From contig JAFVCV010000055.1 of NCBI GenBank assembly GCA_017478965.1, positions 1-44,520 on the forward strand: a DNA stretch of 44,520 nucleotides, read 5' to 3'. This stretch comes from Ruminococcus sp. (GTDB lineage: Bacteria > Bacillota > Clostridia > Oscillospirales > Ruminococcaceae). Both the position numbers and the translations under genes were made by a program. Shown piece by piece: positions 24,468 to 33,234 of this stretch (position 1 is its first letter; each line of letters begins with the position of its first letter). Under the pieces are notes generated by a model. That model searched no databases. It was given only the letters and a program-made list of their open reading frames with translations, and was not told the origin of the DNA.

Positions 24468-25889
24468 ATGGGCGGATTTTTTGGCGCTGTTTCGTCCAAC
24501 GACTGTATACAGGACGTTTTCTTCGGAACAGATTATCATTCACACTTAGGCACAAGAAGAGGCGGCATGACCTCCTTCTCGCCTGAGACAGGATTTCAGA
24601 GGAATATCCACAGCATTGAGAACTCACCTTTCAGGACGAAGTTTGAAAAAGATGTGGAGTCTATGCGGGGCAAGGTCTGTATCGGGTGCATAAGCGATAC
24701 CGACCCGCGGCCCATCATGGTAAGGTCAAAGCTGGGGCTTTATGCAGTCTGCTCCATCGGCGTGATACATAACGCCGATAAGCTCAGCGAAGAACTGCTG
24801 AACAGCGGCTGCGCCAATTTCGAGACGATGAGCAGCGGCGCTATCAATTCCGCAGGACTGATAGGAGCGCTGATAGCTCAGAAGGAAAGCTTTGTGGAGG
24901 GCATAAGATACGCCCAGCAGAAGATAGTGGGGACCATGTCACTGGTCATAATGACAGAAGACTCTATCATCTGTGCGAGAGATAAGGCCGGCAGGCTGCC
25001 TATACTGATAGGCAAAAGGTCAGACGGCTACTGTTTCTCCTTCGAGGACTTCGCCTACAAAAAGGTGGGATACGAGACCTGCCACGAGCTCAGGCCCGGA
25101 GAGATCACAAAGCTGACCAAGGACGGCTATGAGATACTTTCCGAGGGTACGGACCAGATGAGCATTTGTACGTTTTTGTGGACTTATTACGGCTACCCCA
25201 ACGCCAATTACGAGGGCGTGAACGTAGAGGTCATGAGGATGCGAAACGGCATGATAATGGCGGAGAACGACATCAAGAACGGCAGGCTGCCTCAGGTGGA
25301 CTATATCTGCGGAGTGCCGGATTCGGGTACGCCCCACGCCATAGGCTATGCAAACAGGAGCGGGATACCCTTCGCAAGGCCGTTCATCAAATACACACCT
25401 ACCTGGCCTAGGAGCTTTATGCCCACGAACCAGAGTATGCGAAACAGAGTGGCTAAGATGAAGCTGATACCCGTACATGAGCTTATCGAGGGCAAGAAGC
25501 TGCTGTTCGTGGACGACAGCATCGTCAGGGGCACGCAGATGAGAGAGACTGTGGAGTTCCTTTATGAGAACGGCGCTAAGGAGGTCCATATGCGGTCTGC
25601 CTGTCCGCCGATAATGTACGGATGCAAATATCTCAACTTCTCCCGAAGCACCTCGGAGCTGGAGCTTATAGCAAGGCAGATAATCGACGAGCATGAGGGC
25701 GCAGAGGGCGTTAAGTACATAAACGAATACAGCGATTCAAACACAGAAAGAGGCCGTCTGCTCAGAGATGAGATCTGCCGCAGACTAAAGCTCACTTCCC
25801 TTGAATTCCAGTCGCTGCCCGGTACGGTCAAGGCCGTGGGCGCAGATGAGTGCAGGCTCTGCACCTACTGCTGGAGCGGAAAGGAGTAA
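24468..25889 (+). CDS. PurF paralogue with degenerate glutaminase domain
   Basis: 473 residues aligned along their length with amidophosphoribosyltransferase. The N-terminal nucleophile Cys is absent: it begins MGGFFGAVSS where PurF has CGVFGIY, with no propeptide. The glutamine pocket is also lost: IGHVRYSTTG is IGCISDTDPR, AHNGNL is IHNADKL, and the NDTEV Asp is missing. The phosphoribosyltransferase half is intact: PRPP motif LLFVDDSIVRGTQ, flexible loop SFMPTNQSMRNRVAKMKL, and PDSGTPHAIGYA. Cys residues in MSICTFL, YGCKY and CRLCTYC match the PurF Fe-S cysteines. It may make phosphoribosylamine from free ammonia, use another acceptor, or partner the true PurF encoded 7 bases downstream. 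Function unproven. Confidence 0.9.
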   Translation: MGGFFGAVSSNDCIQDVFFGTDYHSHLGTRRGGMTSFSPETGFQRNIHSIENSPFRTKFEKDVESMRGKVCIGCISDTDPRPIMVRSKLGLYAVCSIGVIHNADKLSEELLNSGCANFETMSSGAINSAGLIGALIAQKESFVEGIRYAQQKIVGTMSLVIMTEDSIICARDKAGRLPILIGKRSDGYCFSFEDFAYKKVGYETCHELRPGEITKLTKDGYEILSEGTDQMSICTFLWTYYGYPNANYEGVNVEVMRMRNGMIMAENDIKNGRLPQVDYICGVPDSGTPHAIGYANRSGIPFARPFIKYTPTWPRSFMPTNQSMRNRVAKMKLIPVHELIEGKKLLFVDDSIVRGTQMRETVEFLYENGAKEVHMRSACPPIMYGCKYLNFSRSTSELELIARQIIDEHEGAEGVKYINEYSDSNTERGRLLRDEICRRLKLTSLEFQSLPGTVKAVGADECRLCTYCWSGKE

Positions 25890-25896
25890 GGCCTGT

Positions 25897-27333
25897 ATGA
25901 ACGGTGTTGAGGGGCTGCATGAAGAATGCGGCGTTTTCGGTATATACTCGCCTGTGACCGGCGATGCGGCGGCGCAGGTATATATGGGGCTGTACGCCTT
26001 GCAGCACAGAGGGCAGGAAAGCTGCGGCATCGTGGTCAACGATGACGGAGTATTCAGAGCCCACAAGGCATTGGGTCTGGTGAACAGCGTCTTTGACAGG
26101 GACACTCTTAAGAGCCTTGGCAAAGGCAATATGGCCATAGGACACGTAAGGTATTCCACCACAGGCAGCAGCAGTGCCGCAAATGCACAGCCGCTGACGG
26201 TAAGGCATATGAAGGGTCCAATGGCGATAGCACATAACGGAAATCTGACCAACGCCAGAGAGCTTAGAGAAAGGTTCGAGGGCAAGGGCATGATCTTCCA
26301 CAGCACGAACGATACCGAGGTCATTTCATACACCGTAACTGAAGAACGGCTCTCCTGCGCCTCTATAGAAGAGGCCGTGGAAAGAGCTATGTACAGGATA
26401 AAAGGGGCATATTCACTGCTGGTGATGTCGCCCCGGAAGCTGATAGCGGCGAGGGACCCCAACGGGTTCAGGCCGCTGAGCCTTGGGAGGAGCGGAGACA
26501 CCTGGTACCTGGCCAGCGAGACCTGCGCTTTTGACAGCGTAGGGGCAGAATTTGTCAGGGATATCCTTCCGGGGGAGATAGCCGTCATCGAAGACGGAAG
26601 ACTCAAGTCCATAAGGACGCACTGCGGGGGCAAAGGAGATCTGTGCGTTTTCGAGTTCGTCTATTTCGCAAGGCCGGACTCGGTCATTGAAGGCGCAGGA
26701 GTACACGAAGCCAGGCTCAGAGCCGGGCATATACTCTGGAAGGAGCACCCTGTGGACGCTGATATAGTCATAGGAGTACCCGATTCGGGACTTGACGCCG
26801 CACTGGGGTTCTCTCAGGCAAGCGGCATACCCTACGGCATAGGGTTCGTCAAGAACAGGTATATAGGCAGGACCTTTATCCAGCCCTCACAGGCCCAGAG
26901 GACCAACAGCGTGAAGATAAAGCTAGGGGCAGTTTCGGGCACTGTCAGAGGAAAGCGGGTGGTGATGATAGACGACAGCATCGTCAGGGGCACCACCTCG
27001 GGAAGGATAGTCAGGCTGCTGAGAGAGGCCGGGGCAAGGGAGGTCCATGTGAGGATATCCTCGCCGCCTTTCATAGCGCCCTGCTATTTCGGAACGGATA
27101 TAGACAGCCGGGACAACCTTATCGCCTGCAGGATGAGCGTAAGCGAGATATGCAAGGAGATAGGCGCAGACAGCCTGGGGTATCTGAGTACGGAGGGCGT
27201 GACGAGGATAGCTGAGGGCGCAGGCTGCGGTCTTTGTACGGGCTGCTTTACCGGCAGGTATCCGGTAGAGGTCCCGGCAGATATGCCAAAGGACAAATTT
27301 GAGTGTAAAATTTCGGACAATTCAGAGCTATAG
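25897..27333 (+). CDS. purF: Amidophosphoribosyltransferase (glutamine PRPP amidotransferase)
   Basis: 478 residues from ATG 25897, with AAGGAG inside the end of the previous gene. It makes phosphoribosylamine, the first purine step. A ten-residue propeptide precedes Cys11 (MNGVEGLHEE then CGVFGIY), the Ntn nucleophile freed by self-cleavage. Glutaminase residues are all present (HVRYSTTG, AHNGNL, NDTEV). PRPP motif VVMIDDSIVRGTTS and loop FIQPSQAQRTNSVKIKL are intact. Cysteines at GDLCVFEF, IACRMS and CGLCTGC match the 4Fe-4S ligands of the B. subtilis-type enzyme. Confidence 0.97.
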   Translation: MNGVEGLHEECGVFGIYSPVTGDAAAQVYMGLYALQHRGQESCGIVVNDDGVFRAHKALGLVNSVFDRDTLKSLGKGNMAIGHVRYSTTGSSSAANAQPLTVRHMKGPMAIAHNGNLTNARELRERFEGKGMIFHSTNDTEVISYTVTEERLSCASIEEAVERAMYRIKGAYSLLVMSPRKLIAARDPNGFRPLSLGRSGDTWYLASETCAFDSVGAEFVRDILPGEIAVIEDGRLKSIRTHCGGKGDLCVFEFVYFARPDSVIEGAGVHEARLRAGHILWKEHPVDADIVIGVPDSGLDAALGFSQASGIPYGIGFVKNRYIGRTFIQPSQAQRTNSVKIKLGAVSGTVRGKRVVMIDDSIVRGTTSGRIVRLLREAGAREVHVRISSPPFIAPCYFGTDIDSRDNLIACRMSVSEICKEIGADSLGYLSTEGVTRIAEGAGCGLCTGCFTGRYPVEVPADMPKDKFECKISDNSEL

Positions 27334-27388
27334 CCGGCTGCGGCACAGGCTGCCGGCCTGAAAAAACAGATCACGAAAGGAACAGATC

Positions 27389-28429
27389 ATGAATAAGAAC
27401 AGCTATTCAAACAGCTATAAGGACGCCGGAGTGGACGTTACAGCCGGGTATAAGGCTGTGGAGCTTATGAAACAGTATGTTGGCAGGACCGTCACAAAGG
27501 GCGTTCTTGACGGCATAGGCGGTTTCGGCGGGCTCTTCGAGCTGGATATGACGGGCATAGAAAGGCCTGTGCTGGTATCCGGCACCGACGGCGTAGGCAC
27601 CAAGATAAAGATAGCATTCCTGCTGGACAAGCATGACACGGTAGGCATCGACTGCGTGGCCATGTGCGTCAACGAGATAATCTGCTGCGGTGCAAAGCCT
27701 CAGTTTTTCCTGGATTACATCGCCTGCGGCAGGAACATACCCGAGAAGATAGCAAATATAGTTTCGGGCGTTGCAGAGGGCTGCGTACAGGCGGGCTGTG
27801 CTCTGGTGGGCGGCGAGACTGCGGAGCATCCCGGCCTTATGCCTGAAGACGAATACGACCTGGCAGGATTTTCTGTGGGCGTTGTGGATAAGAGCAGGAT
27901 ACTGAAGCCGGACACCCAGAAGGCCGGGGACGTTATGATCGCCATAAAGTCCAGCGGCGTTCATTCAAACGGTTTCTCACTGGTGAGAAAGGTATTCGAT
28001 GTGAACGAGAAGAACCTGGCGGTCCGTTATGACGAGCTGGGCGCTACTCTGGGGGAGACTCTGCTGACACCCACAAGGATATATGTGAAGGCAGTGATGG
28101 CCCTGCAGGAGAAGGTTAATGTCAAGGCGATATCCCACATCACCGGCGGCGGTTTCTATGAGAATATCCCGAGAGCGCTGCCAAAGGGCATCTCGGCGCA
28201 GATAAGAAGGAGCGACGTTCAGGTGCTGCCTATATTCGACGTTATCGCCAAGACGGGCAATATCCCTGAGAGGGATATGTTCAACACCTTCAACATGGGC
28301 GTGGGAATGACCGTTGTGGTGGACAGGTACGATGCTGACAAGGCCATCGCCGCCATAAAGGCTGCCGGCGAGGAGGCCTATGTTTTAGGCGAACTGATAA
28401 ACAGCGACATGGGCGTTGTTATCTGCTGA
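27389..28429 (+). CDS. purM: AIR synthetase (phosphoribosylformylglycinamidine cyclo-ligase)
   Basis: 346 residues. It closes the imidazole ring from FGAM with ATP. Motifs: [44 protein letters not shown] (ATP/Mg loop), [33 protein letters not shown] and [18 protein letters not shown]-rich hairpin overlaps the purF stop at 27333-27357. Confidence 0.97.
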   Translation: MNKNSYSNSYKDAGVDVTAGYKAVELMKQYVGRTVTKGVLDGIGGFGGLFELDMTGIERPVLVSGTDGVGTKIKIAFLLDKHDTVGIDCVAMCVNEIICCGAKPQFFLDYIACGRNIPEKIANIVSGVAEGCVQAGCALVGGETAEHPGLMPEDEYDLAGFSVGVVDKSRILKPDTQKAGDVMIAIKSSGVHSNGFSLVRKVFDVNEKNLAVRYDELGATLGETLLTPTRIYVKAVMALQEKVNVKAISHITGGGFYENIPRALPKGISAQIRRSDVQVLPIFDVIAKTGNIPERDMFNTFNMGVGMTVVVDRYDADKAIAAIKAAGEEAYVLGELINSDMGVVIC

Positions 28430-28460
28430 GCAAGGCGATCGGCATATATTATTCTTGCAT

Positions 28461-28502
28461 AGACCGTTTGCGGCGGCCCTTCTGCGTCTGCTGAAACGGT
28501 CT
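28461..28502 (+). other. Intercistronic stem-loop after purM
   Basis: Perfect 9-base arms AGACCGTTT / AAACGGTCT enclose a GC-rich loop. No T run. Probable processing or stability element separating the front of the operon from the rest. Confidence 0.5.
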
Positions 28503-28541
28503 GTGAAGTATCTGTAAAGCGTTTATAAGGAAGACGGTCTG

Positions 28542-29099
28542 ATGAAAAAACAAGGCAGGCTGGGGGAATGGATAGTCTGGTACTGGGAAAAGTACAAACC
28601 GGCCCTCATATGTATCACCATCGTTCTGGGCTTAGCGGTGCTGGTGCTCTTAGGCTACGGCAGAGACAGGCTCAGCGAGTATCGGAGCAATAATTCTCCT
28701 CAGGCCAAGAAAGAACAGGCCATGCGGGTAGAAATGGCAAAAAAGCCGGACTTCGCCCTGGAGGGGACGGAGGAGATCTGCTACTTTCCGGTGACCGTGG
28801 AGGGCATTGACGGTGAAAATTTCACTTATACGGTCTATTTCTCAGAGGTCCCTGAGGAGGAGAGCCTCAACAGCATGAACTCAGGTCTGGCTCAGGCATT
28901 TTCAAAATATAACAGCAGCGGCCGGGGCGCCGCAGCATATATGGGTCCTCTGGAAATGGAAAGCGGGACTGTTTACACATTGTACCTTGATCTGGGAAGT
29001 GCGCCGGACGATCAGCTGGTCACAGAGGTGCTGAGGGTGCTTGGAGGCTATGAGGGCATTGACCGGGTCATCATAAATGAAGGCGGTGGTTTTGAATGA
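28542..29099 (+). CDS. Membrane-anchored protein of unknown function in the purine operon
   Basis: 185 residues. A basic N-terminus (MKKQGRLGEWIVWYWEKYK) leads into one transmembrane helix (about 22-42, LICITIVLGLAVLVLLG) and an outside domain of about 140 residues with strands EICYFPVTVEG, FTYTVYFSEV and TVYTLYLDLG. The last codons overlap the purN start (ATGA), so the two are translationally coupled. I recognise no family. The tight coupling to purN is the only clue and may be operon happenstance. Confidence 0.75.
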   Translation: MKKQGRLGEWIVWYWEKYKPALICITIVLGLAVLVLLGYGRDRLSEYRSNNSPQAKKEQAMRVEMAKKPDFALEGTEEICYFPVTVEGIDGENFTYTVYFSEVPEEESLNSMNSGLAQAFSKYNSSGRGAAAYMGPLEMESGTVYTLYLDLGSAPDDQLVTEVLRVLGGYEGIDRVIINEGGGFE

Positions 29100-29722
29100 A
29101 GAACATAGTCGTACTGGTCTCCGGCGGCGGGACCAATCTACAGGCACTGATAGACGCTGAAAAAAACGGCAGCATCAGGGGCGGAAAGATAAGCTGCGTC
29201 ATCTCCTCCAAGGAGGGGGCCTACGCTCTGGAAAGAGCGAAAAACGCCGGGATACCGGGAGTAGTGATACCCAGGAAGGACTATCCTGACAAGGTGAGCT
29301 ACAGCAAGGCGGTCCTGGAAGAGCTGGGAAGGCAGCAGGCCGACCTGATAGTGCTGGCCGGATTTATGATAATACTGGACGAATGTGTGACTAAGGCCTA
29401 TCCCTACAGGATAATAAACGTCCATCCTGCACTGATACCAAGCTTCTGCGGCGAGGGCTTTTACGGACTGAAGGTACATGAGAAGGCCCTGGAGTACGGC
29501 GTGAAGATAAGCGGCGCCACCATACATTTCGTCAACGAGAAGGCTGACGCCGGGGCCATAATACTTCAGGGTGCGGTGGAAGTCGCCAATGACGAAACAC
29601 CGGAGAGCCTGCAAAAGAAGATAATGGAAAATGTGGAATGGAAACTGCTGCCTAAGGCAGTGTCCCTGTTCTGTGAGGACAGGATAGAAATAAAAGACGG
29701 CAAGGCTTACGTTATTCAATAA
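29096..29722 (+). CDS. purN: Phosphoribosylglycinamide formyltransferase
   Basis: 208 residues. It transfers the formyl group of 10-formyltetrahydrofolate to GAR. Motifs: VVLVSGGGTNLQALIDA (phosphate loop), VISSKEGAYALERA, LAGFMIILDECV, NVHPALIPSFCG (catalytic Asn and His) and GATIHFVNEKADAGAIILQ (Asp). Folate-dependent class, not PurT. Confidence 0.96.
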   Translation: MKNIVVLVSGGGTNLQALIDAEKNGSIRGGKISCVISSKEGAYALERAKNAGIPGVVIPRKDYPDKVSYSKAVLEELGRQQADLIVLAGFMIILDECVTKAYPYRIINVHPALIPSFCGEGFYGLKVHEKALEYGVKISGATIHFVNEKADAGAIILQGAVEVANDETPESLQKKIMENVEWKLLPKAVSLFCEDRIEIKDGKAYVIQ

Positions 29723-29738
29723 ACAGGAGGTTTACCAA

Positions 29739-30455
29739 ATGAAAAAACTCGATATCTATGAGGAGCTGAAAAGCAATGCTTACCCCGGTAGAGGTATCAT
29801 CATCGGCAAAAGCGCCAACGGCAAGTATGCAGTAACCGCCTACTTCATCATGGGCAGAAGTGTGAATTCACGCAACAGGGTCTTCACAGAGACCGAGGAC
29901 GGCATAAAGACTGAGGCGGCAGACCCCAGCAAGCTCTCCGACCCCCATCTTATAATCTATTCCCCCGTCCGTGTACTGGGCAACAAGACCATCGTCACCA
30001 ACGGCGATCAGACTGACACCATATATGAGCTGATGGACAAGCAGCAGACCTTCGAGCAGAGCCTTCGCACCCGTGAGTATGAGGACGACGCTCCCAACTA
30101 TACCCCCAGGATATCCGGCATCATGCACGTAGGGGACGGTATGTACAACTACGCTATGAGCATACTTAAATCCGCTGACGGCGACCCGGACAGCGTAGAG
30201 AGGTTCACATATTCCTATTCCTCGCCTATAGCCGGCTGCGGCCATTTTATCCACACCTATATGGGCGACGGCTCTCCCCTGCCGAGCTTTGAGGGCGAGC
30301 CTAAGAAAATAGGTATTCCTGACGATATAGACGAGTTCACTAAGGGATTGTGGGAGTCACTGAACGAAGACAATAAGGTGTCGCTGTTCGTGAGGTTCAT
30401 AGACATCGAAACAGGCAGGGCAGTCTCAAAGATAGTCAACAAATATACCAAATAA
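29739..30455 (+). CDS. purO: IMP cyclohydrolase (PurO-like)
   Basis: 238 residues, with no resemblance to the MGS-fold cyclohydrolase half of PurH. The features are those of the PurO/IMP_cyclohyd family first known in archaea: an early GRGIIIGKSANGKYAVTAYF and MGRSVNSRNRVF, a central YTPRISGIMH and a late YSYSSPIAGCGHFIHTYMGD. It should close the ring of FAICAR to IMP, the last step. It lies 16 bases before the stand-alone AICAR transformylase, so the two replace bifunctional PurH. It starts with an AGGAGG site. Confidence 0.85.
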   Translation: MKKLDIYEELKSNAYPGRGIIIGKSANGKYAVTAYFIMGRSVNSRNRVFTETEDGIKTEAADPSKLSDPHLIIYSPVRVLGNKTIVTNGDQTDTIYELMDKQQTFEQSLRTREYEDDAPNYTPRISGIMHVGDGMYNYAMSILKSADGDPDSVERFTYSYSSPIAGCGHFIHTYMGDGSPLPSFEGEPKKIGIPDDIDEFTKGLWESLNEDNKVSLFVRFIDIETGRAVSKIVNKYTK

Positions 30456-30471
30456 AGCGGAGGTAAAAGAC

Positions 30472-31653
30472 ATGGCTGACGAAATGCTTTTAAAATACGG
30501 GTGCAACCCCAATCAGAAACCCTCAAGAGTTTTTATGGAGGACGGCAGCGAGCTGCCCATCGAGGTCCTTAACGGCAAGCCGGGCTATATAAACCTGCTG
30601 GACGCCTTCAACGGCTGGCAGCTGGTAAGGGAGCTGAAAGCAGCTACGGGTATGTGCGCTGCGACCTCCTTCAAGCACGTTTCCCCGGCGGGAGCCGCTG
30701 TGGGCAGGCCTCTGACCGAGACTGAGGCTAAGATATATTTCGTTGACGACCTGGGGGAGCTTTCGCCTTTGGCCTGCGCCTATGCAAGAGCCAGAGGTGC
30801 AGACAGAATGTCAAGCTACGGCGACTTCATTGCCCTTTCGGACGTTTGCGACGTTCCCACTGCTAAGATGATACAGCGTGAGGTCAGCGACGGGATAATC
30901 GCACCGGGCTATACCGACGAGGCACTGGAGATACTCAAGTCAAAGAGGAAAGGCACCTACAATATCATCAGGATAGATGAAAACTACGTTCCCGAACAGG
31001 TGGAGCGCAAGCAGGTCTTCGGAGTGACCTTTGAGCAGGGCCGCAACGAGCTGAAGATCGACAACGAGCTGCTCTCAAACGTTGTGACCGAGAACAAGGA
31101 TATCCCCGATGACAAGAAGGAGGACCTTGTCATCTCCCTCATAACCCTTAAATACACGCAGTCCAATTCAGTCTGCTATGTGAAGAACGGTCAGGCCATC
31201 GGCATCGGCGCAGGGCAGCAGTCAAGAGTACACTGCACAAGGCTGGCCGGCAGCAAGGCCGACAACTGGTGGCTTAGACAGCACCCAAAGGTAATGGGAC
31301 TGCAGTTCGTTGACAATATCAGAAGGCCTGACAGGGACAATGCCATTGACGTTTATATCGGTGAGGAATATATGGACGTTCTGGCTGATGGCGCTTGGGA
31401 GAAGATATTCAAGGTAAAGCCTGAGGTGCTGACAGCAGAGGAGAAAAAGGAGTGGCTGGCAAAGAACACTGACGTATGCTTAGGCTCCGATGCGTTCTTC
31501 CCCTTCGGCGACAATATCGAAAGAGCTAAAAAGTCCGGCGTTTCCTACATCGCAGAGCCGGGCGGCTCAATTCGTGACGACAACGTCATCGACACCTGCA
31601 ATAAGTACGGCATGGCAATGGCCTTCACAGGCATAAGGCTCTTCCACCACTGA
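30472..31653 (+). CDS. purH: AICAR transformylase, stand-alone (PurH C-domain type)
   Basis: 393 residues covering only the AICAR formyltransferase part of PurH; the 200-residue N-terminal cyclohydrolase is absent. Motifs: KYGCNPNQKPSRVF (substrate loop), CAATSFKHVSPAGAAVG (catalytic Lys-His pair), ARARGADRMSSYGDFIALSD, TLKYTQSNSVCYVKNGQAIG and a terminal DACCxxY-like VIDTCNKYGMAMAFTG. It formylates AICAR with 10-formyl-THF. The partner cyclohydrolase is the gene just upstream. Some authors would name this purV. Confidence 0.9.
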   Translation: MADEMLLKYGCNPNQKPSRVFMEDGSELPIEVLNGKPGYINLLDAFNGWQLVRELKAATGMCAATSFKHVSPAGAAVGRPLTETEAKIYFVDDLGELSPLACAYARARGADRMSSYGDFIALSDVCDVPTAKMIQREVSDGIIAPGYTDEALEILKSKRKGTYNIIRIDENYVPEQVERKQVFGVTFEQGRNELKIDNELLSNVVTENKDIPDDKKEDLVISLITLKYTQSNSVCYVKNGQAIGIGAGQQSRVHCTRLAGSKADNWWLRQHPKVMGLQFVDNIRRPDRDNAIDVYIGEEYMDVLADGAWEKIFKVKPEVLTAEEKKEWLAKNTDVCLGSDAFFPFGDNIERAKKSGVSYIAEPGGSIRDDNVIDTCNKYGMAMAFTGIRLFHH

Positions 31654-31690
31654 TAAAGTCAGGGAGAGCATAGAGAAAGGAACGCTGCAA

Positions 31691-32368
31691 GTGAACAGAA
31701 AGATACTGGCTGCTCTGCTGGCGGTATATGCGGCACTTAATATGACCGCCTGCACAGGCAGCGGCGACAAGCAACGCAAGCCTGGCAGTTCTCAGGCAGC
31801 ATCAGGTGCGCAGGACAAGCATGAGGGCAACGGCAGCTCCGAAGATGGCTCTGAGCTCAGCGAGAGCGGCAGCACAGTCGAGGAGGTCAGCACTGATGCG
31901 GTGCGCTTTACCTATGACAAGGAGAAGTGGTCCCTTAACGCCGATGCTGAGAACGGCATCTTCCAGCTGGAGCATGATAAGGCCGCCGATGGGGACAAGG
32001 GGATATATATGCCCATAATCGCTGCCTATAATCCCGACGCCGCCTCTGTGGACCTGAAGACCCTGGCCGAGGGAATGAAGTCGGGTTTTGAGAACGCTGA
32101 GTTCTACGAGGAAAAAGCTACGACCTTCAACGGCTGTGACGCCTATGTGCTCAAGGGCCGGAGCGGCGGCGAGGAGAGTCCCGGGAAGATGGAGCTTTAT
32201 ATCGTCCATGAGGGTGACAATGTGCTGACCACCGGGTTCGTGGCCAGTCCCCCGGAGCTGAGCGAACAGTTCATGGAGGATATCCGGGAGGTCCTTGACA
32301 CCATATGCTTTACGCGACCGGAAGAAGACAGCGCCGCAGATGATACTGCGGCAGAAACAGAAGAATAA
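31691..32368 (+). CDS. Putative lipoprotein A of the purine operon
   Basis: 225 residues from GTG 31691 with AAAGGA about 10 bases upstream. Lipobox LNMTAC (Cys about 21), Ser/Gly/Glu-rich linker to about 70, then a compact domain of about 140 residues: FTYDKEKWSLNADAENGIFQ, ATTFNGCDAYVLKGRSG, KMELYIVHEGDNVLTTGFVA and EDIREVLDTICF. The same skeleton occurs in the next protein (TTFNGYDAYEYD, IAVHDSDLMIIAP, MQEVLDTLKF), so the two are tandem paralogues of a PsbP/DUF1795-like surface domain. No enzymatic motifs. Surface-exposed role inferred from the lipobox. Confidence 0.8.
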   Translation: MNRKILAALLAVYAALNMTACTGSGDKQRKPGSSQAASGAQDKHEGNGSSEDGSELSESGSTVEEVSTDAVRFTYDKEKWSLNADAENGIFQLEHDKAADGDKGIYMPIIAAYNPDAASVDLKTLAEGMKSGFENAEFYEEKATTFNGCDAYVLKGRSGGEESPGKMELYIVHEGDNVLTTGFVASPPELSEQFMEDIREVLDTICFTRPEEDSAADDTAAETEE

Positions 32369-32406
32369 CACGCATCAAAATAAATACAGTGAAGGAGAGT
32401 TTAGTA

Positions 32407-33207
32407 ATGAAAAAACTGATTATCGCTGCTCTGGCACTTTCCATGGTGATGTCCTTTGCAGCCTGCGGAAATGACGGCAATACAGACAGCAAGAGCGAGA
32501 CTGTTTCCAAGTCCGCTGCGGCTGAGGACAGCAAGGAAGAGGCTGAGAGCAAGGAAGAAGCTGAGGACAGTGAGGACGAGGCTGGCGAAGAGGCCGGCGA
32601 GGGTGTTGCTTCGGAGGCTGAAAAGGAAGAAGAGTCCTCCGAGGAGGAGACTGTCACAACGACCACAGCCGCACCTGAGGAAAAGCCTGAGGAGACTGAG
32701 ACAACCACGGCAGCCGCTGACGACAGCACCGCCGAGAACACCGAAGACGATACTGACCGCAACTTCACCTATTCCATCGACAAGACCAAGTTCGAGGACT
32801 CTGTAGACCCCTTCGGCAACACCACCATAACCTATATCGGCACCGATGTGCCAATGGCTGCCAATAACTGCACCATACTCATCAACAGCGAGACAGAGCC
32901 GGAGCTGGTGAACTACTCTGTTGAAGAGATCGCACCTGGGATAATGGAGTCCTTCAAGGCCGGCGCAGGCTTCGGCGACGCTATGACCGTTGACAAGGAG
33001 CAGAAGACGACCTTCAACGGCTATGACGCATACGAGTACGACTGCACATACACCAATTCCGATGCAAACGTCGTTTTCGACATAAAGATAATCATTGCTG
33101 TGCATGATTCCGACCTGATGATAATAGCTCCCATGATCTATCACGACGTAGCAGATCAGATCAGCGGAAATATGCAGGAAGTGCTTGATACCCTGAAGTT
33201 CAAGTAA
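32407..33207 (+). CDS. Putative lipoprotein B of the purine operon
   Basis: 266 residues from ATG 32407 (AAGGAGAG upstream). Lipobox SFAAC (Cys about 19). Residues about 25-115 are an extremely acidic, low-complexity linker of Glu/Ser/Ala and Thr runs, a flexible stalk through the peptidoglycan. The last 150 residues are a domain related to lipoprotein A, with FTYSIDKTKFEDSV, NCTILINSETEPELV, KTTFNGYDAYEYDCTY and NMQEVLDTLKFK. It is followed 27 bases later by purD. Confidence 0.82.
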   Translation: MKKLIIAALALSMVMSFAACGNDGNTDSKSETVSKSAAAEDSKEEAESKEEAEDSEDEAGEEAGEGVASEAEKEEESSEEETVTTTTAAPEEKPEETETTTAAADDSTAENTEDDTDRNFTYSIDKTKFEDSVDPFGNTTITYIGTDVPMAANNCTILINSETEPELVNYSVEEIAPGIMESFKAGAGFGDAMTVDKEQKTTFNGYDAYEYDCTYTNSDANVVFDIKIIIAVHDSDLMIIAPMIYHDVADQISGNMQEVLDTLKFK

Positions 33208-33234
33208 GGACCGTCTTTCAAAGGAGAGATAATT

